IMG/VR virus record: IMGVR_UViG_3300032224_002712
Span: 1-26,432 of that record
DNA: 26,432 nt
Origin: a virus
Strand: one strand, 5' to 3'
Shown: positions 14,362-21,703 of the stretch, in pieces
Numbering within the stretch: position 1 is the first letter of the stretch
How the letters are laid out: each line of letters starts with the position of its first letter
The notes under the pieces: generated by a model
What the model saw: the letters and a program-made list of their open reading frames with translations, nothing else
What the model was told of the DNA's origin: nothing
The model's database searches: none
Position numbers and translations under genes: made by a program

Positions 14362-14658
14362 ATGAAAAAAGCAGAAACAGGGCAGGAAAGCTACCAAACA
14401 ATATATCAACGCAGCAAGTACGCCCCCATAAAAAGAGAAATCGCGAGAAAAAAGAAAAATAATTTCCTTTCTCGCTACCCTAACTGGGAAAAACAGAAAT
14501 ATAGCCTTACTGATGAAGAAAGATATATTCTCGACAATTATTACTGTCTTAATGGGCAAAGACTTTTTAATAGAGAAATAGCTCGGAAACTTAACATAAC
14601 TACGCAATGGCTATACGAGAAAAGAAAAAAAATAGAAGCTAAGTTAGAGAAGAGCTAG
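14362..14658 (+). CDS. Sigma-region-4-like HTH protein (98 aa)
   Basis: A basic protein. Residues 49-96 follow the pattern of sigma70 region 4: LTDEERYILDNYYCLNG, then REIARKLNITTQWLYEKRK, then KIEAKLEK. Spacing between the first helix, the HTH and the terminal basic helix agrees with sigma factors. No region 2 is present, so it is not a full sigma factor. It may act as a transcription regulator contacting -35 elements or as an anti/co-sigma. It sits right behind a palindromic family promoter, which suggests autoregulation. Its 3' end overlaps the convergent thyX by 20 bp. Confidence 0.65.
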   Translation: MKKAETGQESYQTIYQRSKYAPIKREIARKKKNNFLSRYPNWEKQKYSLTDEERYILDNYYCLNGQRLFNREIARKLNITTQWLYEKRKKIEAKLEKS

Positions 14659-15457
14659 TCTCTGCTAGTCCAAAAGCTTCAAGAGATAACTGAAAAGGAT
14701 TCTCGGGAATACATTGAATCAAAGATAGCATCATCTGTGCTATCTTTTGTATTTCTAACTGAGCATCAGAAGAGTTCCGTAATCGCTGAAAATGAACAAA
14801 GCTTCTAAAGTTAAAAGTAACATCAAAGTCTACTTGCTTGCAATAAGGAAGGAAATACCTACTGCATTCTTTTGCTCTTTTTCTTCCCACTACTGGGGTT
14901 AGTCTAGAGCAGGTCAAGTGATACAACCTGTGTCCCAACTCCGCATAAGAATTAAGCAAATCAATGATATCTTCAGCTTTGTTAAATTCTGGAAACTCAG
15001 TTAAATCTTCTGATAAATCGTTTGCTAAATGAATCTCTGTCCCGTCAAATGTAGCCCAATCTGATGGGAGATACCACTTATCCGGAAGTTCTTTATATCT
15101 AGCAGATTCTGTGTTAATAGAGACCCCAATACGATGCTTAAGAAAATGAATGTGACTGGCAATATCAGCTCTTACCTGAAAATGCAGAGTACTTTTCTCA
15201 AAGGGAGTATGATGTCCTGCACTAGCTAAATAAAATAATAATTCTTTTGGCGATCGCTTTCTGTTTGCTTTTGCATCTTCAAACAGCGAATGAATCCATG
15301 TATTTTCTCCAGACTTATCTTTCATCGATTGTTCGTATAGAGAGGAGAGAGAGTCTACATTGTCTAAACAAGTAGACTGCCAGGCTGATAAACAATGGGT
15401 TTCGTCCCCACCATAGTAACCAATTAAAGAAACCAAATTTTGATGCGTATATTCCAT
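14639..15457 (-). CDS. thyX: FAD-dependent thymidylate synthase ThyX
   Basis: 272 residues. The ThyX signature is present in slightly altered form: KHRIGVSINTESARY (107-121) in place of RHRxxSxNExSxRY, with Lys for the first Arg. The supporting motifs are AGHHTPFEKS (80-89) for the usual GHxSPFEH and NFRSFVHFQRLRNSSDAQLEI near the C-terminus. The enzyme methylates dUMP to dTMP with methylene-tetrahydrofolate and FAD. The ATG overlaps the dcd stop by one base (TAATG), so the two are translationally coupled. Dcd makes dUTP, which after hydrolysis is its substrate. Confidence 0.92.
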   Translation of the reverse strand: MEYTHQNLVSLIGYYGGDETHCLSAWQSTCLDNVDSLSSLYEQSMKDKSGENTWIHSLFEDAKANRKRSPKELLFYLASAGHHTPFEKSTLHFQVRADIASHIHFLKHRIGVSINTESARYKELPDKWYLPSDWATFDGTEIHLANDLSEDLTEFPEFNKAEDIIDLLNSYAELGHRLYHLTCSRLTPVVGRKRAKECSRYFLPYCKQVDFDVTFNFRSFVHFQRLRNSSDAQLEIQKIAQMMLSLIQCIPENPFQLSLEAFGLAETSSSLT

Positions 15458-16041
15458 TAAACTTTTGAAAGTATTACTGTTTGTGGTTGATCTTGATATT
15501 TACCTTTTCGGTCGGAATAGGAAGTATTGCAGCTTTCCCCTTCAAAAAAAAGAACTTGAGCTATCCCTTCATTAACATATAATCGACAAGGCGTGTTAGA
15601 CGTGTTTGCAAATTCTAGAGTAAGATAGCCACACCACCCAGCTTCTAACGGAGTCATGTTGGCAATTATCCCGGCTCTTGCATAGGTTGATTTTCCCATA
15701 CATACCCCTGTTACGTTCTCCGGCATTTTAAAAGCTTCTACAGAGACACCTAGAGCATAGCCATGAGCTGGGATAACAAAAAATTCGCCATTGTTATCTA
15801 CTAGACTGGGTAATGGTTCAAGAGAATCATCTTTAAAGCGCTTAGGGTCGTTAATCTTTTTGTCTTGAGCTTTGAATATCCGAAAATCTTTCTCGGATAA
15901 CCTGATGTCATAACCATAGGAGCTTAAGCCATAGCTAATTACTTTACGATTATTGACGTGAGAAATCAGTTGTTTTTCAAACGGAGTAATCATTCCTACT
16001 GTATTAGCTAGATGATTTATTTTTTTATCATTCAGCACCAT
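15457..16041 (-). CDS. dcd: dCTP deaminase
   Basis: 194 residues. The start at 16041 is preferred over an ATG at 16056 because GGAGG (16052-16048 on the minus strand) lies 6 bp upstream of it. Dcd hallmarks: SSYGYDIRL (40-48), VCMGKSTYARAG (113-124), and TPLEAGWCGYLTLEFAN with catalytic E143, then NEGIAQVLFFEGE and a C-terminal YSDRKGKYQDQP segment that closes over the nucleotide. It deaminates dCTP to dUTP as a trimer. Without a visible dUTPase, either a host dUTPase or a bifunctional activity gives dUMP. It overlaps the upstream gene by 14 bp and thyX by 1 bp. Confidence 0.92.
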   Translation of the reverse strand: MVLNDKKINHLANTVGMITPFEKQLISHVNNRKVISYGLSSYGYDIRLSEKDFRIFKAQDKKINDPKRFKDDSLEPLPSLVDNNGEFFVIPAHGYALGVSVEAFKMPENVTGVCMGKSTYARAGIIANMTPLEAGWCGYLTLEFANTSNTPCRLYVNEGIAQVLFFEGESCNTSYSDRKGKYQDQPQTVILSKV

Positions 16042-16516
16042 TGTCAACCTCCGCATTATTAATTAATTCTGCAAAGCTAGATAATTTACTAGACAACTTT
16101 TTTTGGTTAATTATGTTGTCAGCATAAGCATTGATAAATTCATCTCCTTTGCTTATCAACACTTTTAATTTACTTGACTCCAATAAAGCGGCTTCCATTG
16201 CTTCATTAATATTTTTGCGCGATATAAGAATTACTATTATCATCACACGCGCTTGTGATTGTTGCCAGGGTTCTGGATAAATTAACTTAAGCGCTCGAAC
16301 CAAGTAAGAAAAGGAGGGAAGTGGCTCATACATTTGCAACTCAGTTATCCATTCTTTGGTTTTATGTACTAGAATTACTTCTTGTAAATTGAGAGATACG
16401 TCTAAATAATGTTTGAAATCATGAGATTTTTTTAATATATTTACCAAAGGAATTAAAATATCTTCATTCCCAGTATAAGTATCTTTTAGTTGCGACAATC
16501 TAATTTCTGTTATCAT
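16028..16516 (-). CDS. Unknown protein at the head of the dcd-thyX operon (162 aa)
   Basis: Not recognised. Mostly helical by pattern, with a hydrophobic segment near residues 90-100 (RVMIIVILISRK) that is probably a buried helix or strand rather than a membrane span. It ends with an N/E-rich tail. It is the first gene of the minus-strand run leading to dcd and thyX and overlaps dcd by 14 bp, so it is probably translated with them. Its link to nucleotide metabolism is by position only. Confidence 0.6.
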   Translation of the reverse strand: MITEIRLSQLKDTYTGNEDILIPLVNILKKSHDFKHYLDVSLNLQEVILVHKTKEWITELQMYEPLPSFSYLVRALKLIYPEPWQQSQARVMIIVILISRKNINEAMEAALLESSKLKVLISKGDEFINAYADNIINQKKLSSKLSSFAELINNAEVDNGAE

Positions 16517-16551
16517 TTTAGTAATTACTCTAGTTGCGAGAAATGTATTAA

Positions 16552-17097
16552 ATGATTATAGCTGTAGAGGGAATCAATGGAAGTGGAAAAACAACTTTAA
16601 TTAATAAGCTAAAACAGACTTTTAAAAACCAAAATCCTATAATTACTCATCATCCCAACATTTGTTCTTTTGAGGGAGAAAAAGCCTTAGATTATTTTGG
16701 AGAAAACAATAACTTAGAGGGGGGATTATGGGCGTTAGAAGATATTAATCGCTCTTATGCGATCGCTAAGCAACACCCCGAAAATCTTCATATCTGGTCG
16801 CGGTGTCAAATGTCTACACTGGTTTATAACGGCAAATTTCACAGAGATTTTACCGCATTAAAAAATAAAATATTGAGAGATAAGTCTTACCCAACTTGTT
16901 TAATTTATCTTGATATTCTCCCCGATATTTGCTGGGAAAGAGTAGTTAGCCGGAATCGATCTAGAGACATGGACTTGACATTAGAAAAACTAAAAATAGA
17001 TTATTTTCGGTATCAAGAAATAAAAAAAATATTTAAAACTCTTCATGATGAAAATAAAATCGAGTATTATTTTGAATATAAATTAAGCAATAAATAG
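16552..17097 (+). CDS. Thymidylate kinase-like (deoxynucleoside monophosphate kinase)
   Basis: 181 residues, slightly shorter than typical Tmk. The P-loop is GINGSGKTT (7-15). THHPNICSFEGEKALDYF occupies the substrate-binding region. IWSRCQMSTLVYNGK corresponds to the Tmk DR-motif region, but with S-R in place of D-R. LIYLDILPDICWERVVSRNRSRD is the lid region with a basic cluster. It most likely phosphorylates dTMP to dTDP, finishing the dTTP branch begun by the divergent dcd-thyX operon. The missing aspartate in the DR motif leaves substrate specificity open. Confidence 0.75.
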   Translation: MIIAVEGINGSGKTTLINKLKQTFKNQNPIITHHPNICSFEGEKALDYFGENNNLEGGLWALEDINRSYAIAKQHPENLHIWSRCQMSTLVYNGKFHRDFTALKNKILRDKSYPTCLIYLDILPDICWERVVSRNRSRDMDLTLEKLKIDYFRYQEIKKIFKTLHDENKIEYYFEYKLSNK

Positions 17098-17099
17098 TT

Positions 17100-17453
17100 A
17101 TGAAGATATTTGAAGAAATTTTTTATTGTGATATTCCCTTGTTGGAAAATCATCCAGAAACCAAGCTAAAATGTTATGCTTACAAATACAATGACAATAC
17201 TTTAGGCGTAAATGGCTATTATGAATTTTCGGTTGACGAAGATGAGTATCAAGACTATCACTCAAAATGTCAAATAAAAACAAAAGACGACGAAAACATC
17301 TGGGTAAGCAACATATTTTGTGCTTTTGCAAATCAGATTGAACAGCAATATTATATAGCTGTTGATATATGTGATGAACAAGGGTACTGGGATTTTAACT
17401 GTTTTCCTAAATTTGTTCTTAGCTATATCTATAACGCTTACGATGATTTGTAA
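17100..17453 (+). CDS. Small acidic unknown protein (117 aa)
   Basis: Not recognised. Rich in D, E, Y, C and N, beta-leaning, with four-plus cysteines spread along the chain (YCD, LKCYAY, SKCQIK, NIFCAF, DICDEQ, FNCF). It starts 2 bp after the kinase stop and is thus co-transcribed with it. No membrane or signal segment. The unusual number of cysteines in a small protein could mean metal binding, but the spacing is not a standard zinc motif. Confidence 0.6.
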   Translation: MKIFEEIFYCDIPLLENHPETKLKCYAYKYNDNTLGVNGYYEFSVDEDEYQDYHSKCQIKTKDDENIWVSNIFCAFANQIEQQYYIAVDICDEQGYWDFNCFPKFVLSYIYNAYDDL

Positions 17454-17470
17454 AAATCTAAAGCGCAACC

Positions 17471-17690
17471 AACTCTAAAAGAGTTTCGGTAAAGAATGTA
17501 TATTATTTAAAACCCTTAATAGGAAAAATTTATTAGCTTTAAGCATATTTAAAACCTTTGACTTTACCAGAAATAACAAGTCTTCTCGGGTAAAAAACCC
17601 CTTCTCGGGAATACATTATCAACTTTTGATTAATGACCACGGTTACAGCAAACCCCTCCAGGAATAATGTAAAAGAACGGGGTTTTAGAC
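17471..17690 (-). repeat. Non-coding gap before terminase with reversed mini-palindromes
   Basis: The 291-bp gap 17454-17744 has no convincing ORF. At 17471-17485 AACTCT-AAA-AGAGTT is a compact hairpin after the 17100 gene. Read on the minus strand, several units match the element upstream of portal: TTTCCTATTAAGGGTTTTAAA (complement of about 17505-17526), a TGG...AGGTTTTAAAT unit (about 17546-17572), TTCCCGAGAAGGGGTTTTTT (about 17589-17608), and TTCCTGGAGGGGTTT (about 17653-17667). CTTCTCGGG is directly repeated at 17581-17589 and 17600-17608 approximately. No clear terminase promoter was seen. Confidence 0.45.
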
Positions 17691-17744
17691 CCATTTTTAT
17701 AACAAGGATAGTGAGGCTACAAACTCTAATCAGAAATTAATTAA

Positions 17745-19289
17745 GTGCATGAGAAAACATCACTGCTTTTGCCAACTCTTTTCAAGAATCAAGCAATTTT
17801 AAAAAATCCTCTCAAAGATCTAAAGATCAGTCAACGGGTTAACCCAATCCCTTTTAGAGATGATTTTCGATTAAACCTTGACAAACCATTACTTGTATTT
17901 ATCATGTTAATTCCGTTAATTCCGTCAATTGAGACTTTTGTCACCGAACCCTATCTAATAGGTAAAGATATCACCTTTCGCCCCATTCAAAAAGAAATAA
18001 TATATGACTTCTGGAATAAACCCTATACGATGGGAGTTTGGTGTTTAGGTAGAAGAAGCGGTAAAACTTTTTGTGCAGCTGCTAGCGCGGTTTATGCCTG
18101 TACAGCATTAGCTCCTGTCTTCAAAAAATATATTAGAGCCAATGAAAGTTATTATGTCTTATTCGTAGCTAATAATGAAGAGCAAGCAAAGATTGCTTTA
18201 GACCAGGTAAAAATATTTTTAGAAAATTCTCCCATTCTTAAGATGCTGATTAAAAGCAATAACGCAACTTCAGTTACGCTAAAGAATGGGGCTATTTTTA
18301 AGGCTGTCCCCAACACTGCTAAAGGAGTACGTGGCTACTCTGTGGCGTTAGCTATCTTTGACGAGGCTGCGCACTATAGGACAGGATATGGGGAACAGAC
18401 AGGGGAGCAACTTTATCAAGCGATCGCACCATCTATTGCTCAATTCGGCGACTATGGTCGGTTATTAATGATTAGTACCCCCTGGACTAAGCAAGGAATA
18501 TTCTATGATAACTACCAAAAAGGTTTATCTGGAGAATACCCAGAGATTCATGTAGCTAATTACCCCACTTGGGAGGTTAACCCCACTATTTCGGAAGCGT
18601 TCCTAGCCTCGGCAAAAAAAAGAGACCCTATCATGTATGAGGTTGAATATGGAGCTAACTTCTCGGTAGACTTTGCAGCATTTCTTGATGTGGATAAAAT
18701 TAGGGAATCAGTTACCTTGCCTGGGACAACACCGCCACAGAAAACTTATCGCAACAAGTATTTCTTGGCTCTTGACCCTGCACTATCTGGAGATGCTTTT
18801 ACTGCGGCGATCGCTCATCAAGAAGGGACTAAATTAGTTATTGATTATCTTTACGAGTTTCTCCCGTCGTTTCATCAAGGGAGTAAAAAGGTCGTGGACA
18901 TTAGCAAAGTAGAGGAATGGATCTTAGCTCGACACCAGGATTACGGATTTAAAAAGATAGTGCTTGACCAGTTTCAAAGCGCTTCTACCATTCAGCGACT
19001 CAGTGCAAAACTAGGCTCTAAAATTGCAGAATTAACTTGGACACATAACAATAAAATTATTGCCTATGGCTATTTAAAAGAATTGTTTAACCTCAATCAA
19101 ATCGCTTTATATCCCCACGATAAAACTATTAGCCAGTTAACTAACTTGCAGGTTCATTATAACAAGTCAGGCTCTTGGACTGTGTCTGGTGGAAGTGGAT
19201 TACAAGTAGATGATTATTGTTCGGTATTAGCTGCTTTAGCTTTTATTTCTAAGGACAGTAAAGATGTTAGTTGGTCAAAATATGCCTAA
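17745..19289 (+). CDS. terL: Terminase large subunit
   Basis: 514 residues from a GTG at 17745; an in-frame TAA lies immediately upstream, so no earlier start exists, and no good ribosome binding site is seen. ATPase: Walker A GRRSGKT (102-108), Walker B LAIFDEAAH (D206, E207), coupling motif ISTPW (243-247). RNase H-like nuclease: D344 in LALDPALSG, D408 in IVLDQFQ, D489/D490 in LQVDDYCS. The enzyme cuts concatemeric DNA and drives it into the procapsid through the portal. Both domains appear intact. The small subunit is not adjacent; the 23316 gene is a candidate. Confidence 0.93.
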   Translation: MHEKTSLLLPTLFKNQAILKNPLKDLKISQRVNPIPFRDDFRLNLDKPLLVFIMLIPLIPSIETFVTEPYLIGKDITFRPIQKEIIYDFWNKPYTMGVWCLGRRSGKTFCAAASAVYACTALAPVFKKYIRANESYYVLFVANNEEQAKIALDQVKIFLENSPILKMLIKSNNATSVTLKNGAIFKAVPNTAKGVRGYSVALAIFDEAAHYRTGYGEQTGEQLYQAIAPSIAQFGDYGRLLMISTPWTKQGIFYDNYQKGLSGEYPEIHVANYPTWEVNPTISEAFLASAKKRDPIMYEVEYGANFSVDFAAFLDVDKIRESVTLPGTTPPQKTYRNKYFLALDPALSGDAFTAAIAHQEGTKLVIDYLYEFLPSFHQGSKKVVDISKVEEWILARHQDYGFKKIVLDQFQSASTIQRLSAKLGSKIAELTWTHNNKIIAYGYLKELFNLNQIALYPHDKTISQLTNLQVHYNKSGSWTVSGGSGLQVDDYCSVLAALAFISKDSKDVSWSKYA

Positions 19290-19342
19290 TTTTTTGTGTT
19301 AAATTTAAATCAAATTGTGTTGCTAAAATCTTAGACTAAATC

Positions 19343-19975
19343 ATGAAGAATATTTTAAAATTTTGCTTGCTATTAGGTGGGGTATTTGTAGATATGAATT
19401 CTTGTCCTGCTATGGCTGCTACAGTAGGGCGCATTACTATCGCCGGAGATGCTAGTTTAACTCCCACACAATTAAAATTTGCCAACAATTCCGCCATCCT
19501 GACATCTTCGTTTTTTTCTGGTGGGATAGACACAGACGGGAATCTACTACCCAATTTAAGGCTTAATGGATTTGTGGCTATTCAACCTATCAACTTGTCT
19601 CCATTGGGAACTGTAGGAGGTGGACGACCTAGCGCTATTAGCCCATTAATCGCCAATAATCTTTATTTTTACCCTCAAAACCCTGGCGAAGATGGAACTA
19701 ACTTTATCAGTGGCAGTCAACAATTTATTGGGGCTACCTTCAATGGAAATTGGAAAATTCCTACTGCAAATGGAGTTTATAAATTTCCTGGTCAAATTAG
19801 TATAAGTGCACAGGGAATCCCTACTAATCAAAGTTTTTCTATTAGCGGAATAGCTTTATCTCCTGTAGAATTTATCGAGGATGAAACTATACCCGAACCC
19901 AGTATGATTCTAGGCTCTTTATTTGGAATTAGTTTAATTTCTATCCTGCGTACTTCGTTGAAAACTAATAATTAA
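19343..19975 (+). CDS. PEP-CTERM sorting-domain protein
   Basis: 210 residues. N-terminal signal peptide (MKNILKFCLLLGGVF, likely cleavage after CPAMA near residue 25). The middle is a beta-rich secreted region without known motif. The C-terminus has the full PEP-CTERM tripartite signal: IPEPS (183-187), a hydrophobic stretch (188-202) and a basic end RTSLK. Such proteins are processed by exosortase and attached to the surface or released into the extracellular matrix, and are frequent in cyanobacteria. It follows terminase by 54 bp on the same strand and ends at a terminator. Its presence among phage genes suggests host-derived cargo. Confidence 0.85.
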   Translation: MKNILKFCLLLGGVFVDMNSCPAMAATVGRITIAGDASLTPTQLKFANNSAILTSSFFSGGIDTDGNLLPNLRLNGFVAIQPINLSPLGTVGGGRPSAISPLIANNLYFYPQNPGEDGTNFISGSQQFIGATFNGNWKIPTANGVYKFPGQISISAQGIPTNQSFSISGIALSPVEFIEDETIPEPSMILGSLFGISLISILRTSLKTNN

Positions 19976-20055
19976 ACCCCTTGCCATGCGATCGCGTGTT
20001 TTAGCAAAATAAGCACAATTGGCTTTAATTGGTTATTTAATTAGACATGATAAAA

Positions 20056-20087
20056 CCCGCCAACCAAGAGCAGGTTAGCGGGAAAAA
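20056..20087. terminator. Stem-loop terminator between convergent genes
   Basis: CCCGCCAACC (20056-20065) pairs with GGTTAGCGGG (20073-20082) with one mismatch and a 7-nt loop, flanked by AAAA and TTTT on the appropriate strands. It separates the PEP-CTERM gene (+) from the 20104 gene (-). Confidence 0.75.
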
Positions 20088-20103
20088 GAAGCTTTAGTTG
20101 TAT

Positions 20104-20445
20104 TTAGTTCATACGGTTAATGCAACGGCGCATAGCTTCATAGGGTTCTAGTCCCATCTCGATAGCTAATCCGATAGATTCTTGAGTAGTTGTCAGCTTT
20201 ACTAGCATCTCATTATCCAAATCATCTCGCGTGCCATCTTCGATTCTTAGCCCGGCTTGCATCTCATGGATAAATTTACCGTACTGCCAATTTTCTGTGT
20301 CCCCATAAGCTTTTAGAGAGTCAGTCAGATATTTTTTAAATGTTGTCTTTGAGCGATCTCGGTTAAATATCCATGCTTGACGCTCTTCTGTTTCAAACTT
20401 GACATGAAAAGCATCTGAGAATAACTGCTGGAGAGAAAGTCCCAT
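20104..20445 (-). CDS. Unknown protein (113 aa) fused at its 5' side to a repeat-protein remnant
   Basis: Not recognised. It appears to be a compact helical protein: SLQQLFSDAFHVKFETEER, then TFKKYLTDSLKAYGD, then EPYEAMRRCINRMN at the C-terminus. The ATG at 20445 lies exactly where a degraded Ig-like repeat sequence ends, and an in-frame TAG is three codons upstream. The start may therefore be natural with GGGGG as a poor ribosome binding site, or the N-terminus may have been cut by the recombination that placed the repeat fragment here. Confidence 0.5.
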   Translation of the reverse strand: MGLSLQQLFSDAFHVKFETEERQAWIFNRDRSKTTFKKYLTDSLKAYGDTENWQYGKFIHEMQAGLRIEDGTRDDLDNEMLVKLTTTQESIGLAIEMGLEPYEAMRRCINRMN

Positions 20446-20803
20446 CCCCCACTAATATCAGTCCAATTAGTTCCATCACTACTTAACTGCCATTGGTAAG
20501 TAATGGTTTGATTGATACCAATAACTACTGCTGCCAAGTATTGCCCTCTGACTAGCCTACTTGCAAGAAATTTTAACGCGATATTTTCACTAGTAATAGA
20601 AGCAGTAGCTAAACTAGTTAGAGATTTATTATCACCAAAACTATCAGTATAACTAGCAGTTACCCTGACTTTTTTTCCTACTAATGAGCTAATTAATGGA
20701 AGGGTATCACTAGTTGCATCACCAATATCAGTCTAATTAGTTTCATTAGTGGTGGATTGCCATTGATAAGAAGCCTGACGAGTCGCATCTATATCATCAG
20801 TAA
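20446..20803 (-). pseudogene. Fragment of an Ig-like repeat protein with an in-frame stop
   Basis: The minus strand encodes about 119 residues clearly related to the repeats of the 24933 gene: VTDDIDATRQASYQWQS, a broken TNETN*TDIGDATS where TGG has become TAG, then LVGKKVRVTASYTDSFGD, and a second unit with TITYQWQLSSDGTNWTDIS. The frame has no start, contains a stop and is cut off at both ends by unrelated coding sequence (20104 gene and 20804 gene). It is about one and a quarter of a 94-residue unit. It most likely arose by recombination between fibre genes and then decayed. Confidence 0.8.
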
Positions 20804-21520
20804 CTATTTTACTCCCTTAAATAATGGTTCTCCGTTTTCTATTTCTGCTAATTTTGAAAAAAAGTCAAGTACAGATGAACCTTCAGTGTCATTTTCCACT
20901 GCGTTAACCATAGGAGCTGATAAGCACGGACTATTACCGCTCAAGTTTTCTAGTAAACATTTTACAACCTGAGGAACTATGTCTTTCCATTCAAAGCATA
21001 TTCCTTTATCAATGTGCAGTCTGTATTTGTTGATAAAAGTTATTTTTACTACCCCTCTAATGTTTTCAATTTTTTTAGACAGTGAAATTACAGGTTCAGT
21101 ACCAAAGCCTTCAGGAAGAATCAGGGTAGTATCAAGCCAGGCAACAGTTTTACCTAGACTATCGTTTGGAATTTCAGTAACCTGAAATTTTTCACCTGAA
21201 TCAAAATAAACTGTGCACTGAAATACTGTTTCTTCCTGGGTTTTGGTGAGATCGTCCATGTTTTTTACCAAAATATTGACAACCTGGTCAGCTATTTCTC
21301 GCGTTTCAAAACATTCCCCTTTGTGTATATTTAATTCATATTTACTAGAAAATTCAACTATTATTACGCCTTGAATTTCTTCAATTTGTTGTATCCACAT
21401 TAAAGAAATATCATTATCTGTAGGCAGAACCATCGTTGTATTGACGTAAATAAGATTTCCAATTTCAGTAAACTTAAATGTGTGTCTTGAAGCATTAACA
21501 GTGTATTTAAAGTCGCTCAT
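20804..21520 (-). CDS. Unknown protein with internal tandem duplication (238 aa)
   Basis: Not recognised as a family. It contains two copies of a ~75-residue domain: residues about 15-88 and 111-192. Matching landmarks are FSSKYELNIHKGECF (57-71) and FINKYRLHIDKGICF (162-176), each preceded by an IEEIQGVIIVE / IENIRGVVKIT strand and followed by an xxQVVxxLxxN helix. The C-terminal 45 residues are acidic and end at the junction with the Ig-repeat remnant, so the tail may be altered. No signal peptide or membrane segment. Cytoplasmic function unknown. Confidence 0.65.
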   Translation of the reverse strand: MSDFKYTVNASRHTFKFTEIGNLIYVNTTMVLPTDNDISLMWIQQIEEIQGVIIVEFSSKYELNIHKGECFETREIADQVVNILVKNMDDLTKTQEETVFQCTVYFDSGEKFQVTEIPNDSLGKTVAWLDTTLILPEGFGTEPVISLSKKIENIRGVVKITFINKYRLHIDKGICFEWKDIVPQVVKCLLENLSGNSPCLSAPMVNAVENDTEGSSVLDFFSKLAEIENGEPLFKGVK

Positions 21521-21582
21521 GATGTTTTTCCTATTTTTTGTTAGAAAACAAGCAACCGCGCAAAATTTGTTAAAATCTTAAA

Positions 21583-21660
21583 CGTCGGCTAGTGCTTTTA
21601 GCTGGCTGCGCTGAATGCGATAGGCGGTAGCGCTAACTGCCTCCTTGTTCGCGGCGCATA
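21583..21660. repeat. GC-rich structured patch, possible interspersed repeat
   Basis: The 21521-21703 gap contains about 80 bp that are much richer in G and C than their surroundings, with GCGCT...AGCGC and TAGCGCTA inverted elements and GCGGCGC near 21652-21658. It has no ORF. It looks like a short cyanobacterial interspersed repeat or structured RNA element. I cannot match it to a named repeat from memory. The rest of the gap is AT-rich leader. Confidence 0.4.
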
Positions 21661-21703
21661 AAATAATATTAGCAGAGATTTGTGAAAAAATAAACTAAGT
21701 CAA

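Noticed and set aside
14356-14607. Minus-strand hydrophobic ORF (possible holin)
   Set aside because: It is the exact antisense of the lysine-rich sigma-4-like gene; runs of K codons read backwards give F and L, so the hydrophobicity is an artefact.
17262-17468. Minus-strand hydrophobic ORF after the kinase operon
   Set aside because: Antisense of the acidic 117-aa gene, no ribosome binding site, and the plus gene is coupled to the kinase stop.
19336-19831. Minus-strand ORFs antisense to the PEP-CTERM gene
   Set aside because: The plus frame has signal peptide and sorting signal; the antisense frames have neither motifs nor start signals.
20325-20537. 70-aa minus-strand ORF taken as a gene
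   Set aside because: Its first part is the end of the broken Ig-repeat remnant, and the rest is the 20104 gene read in the wrong frame.
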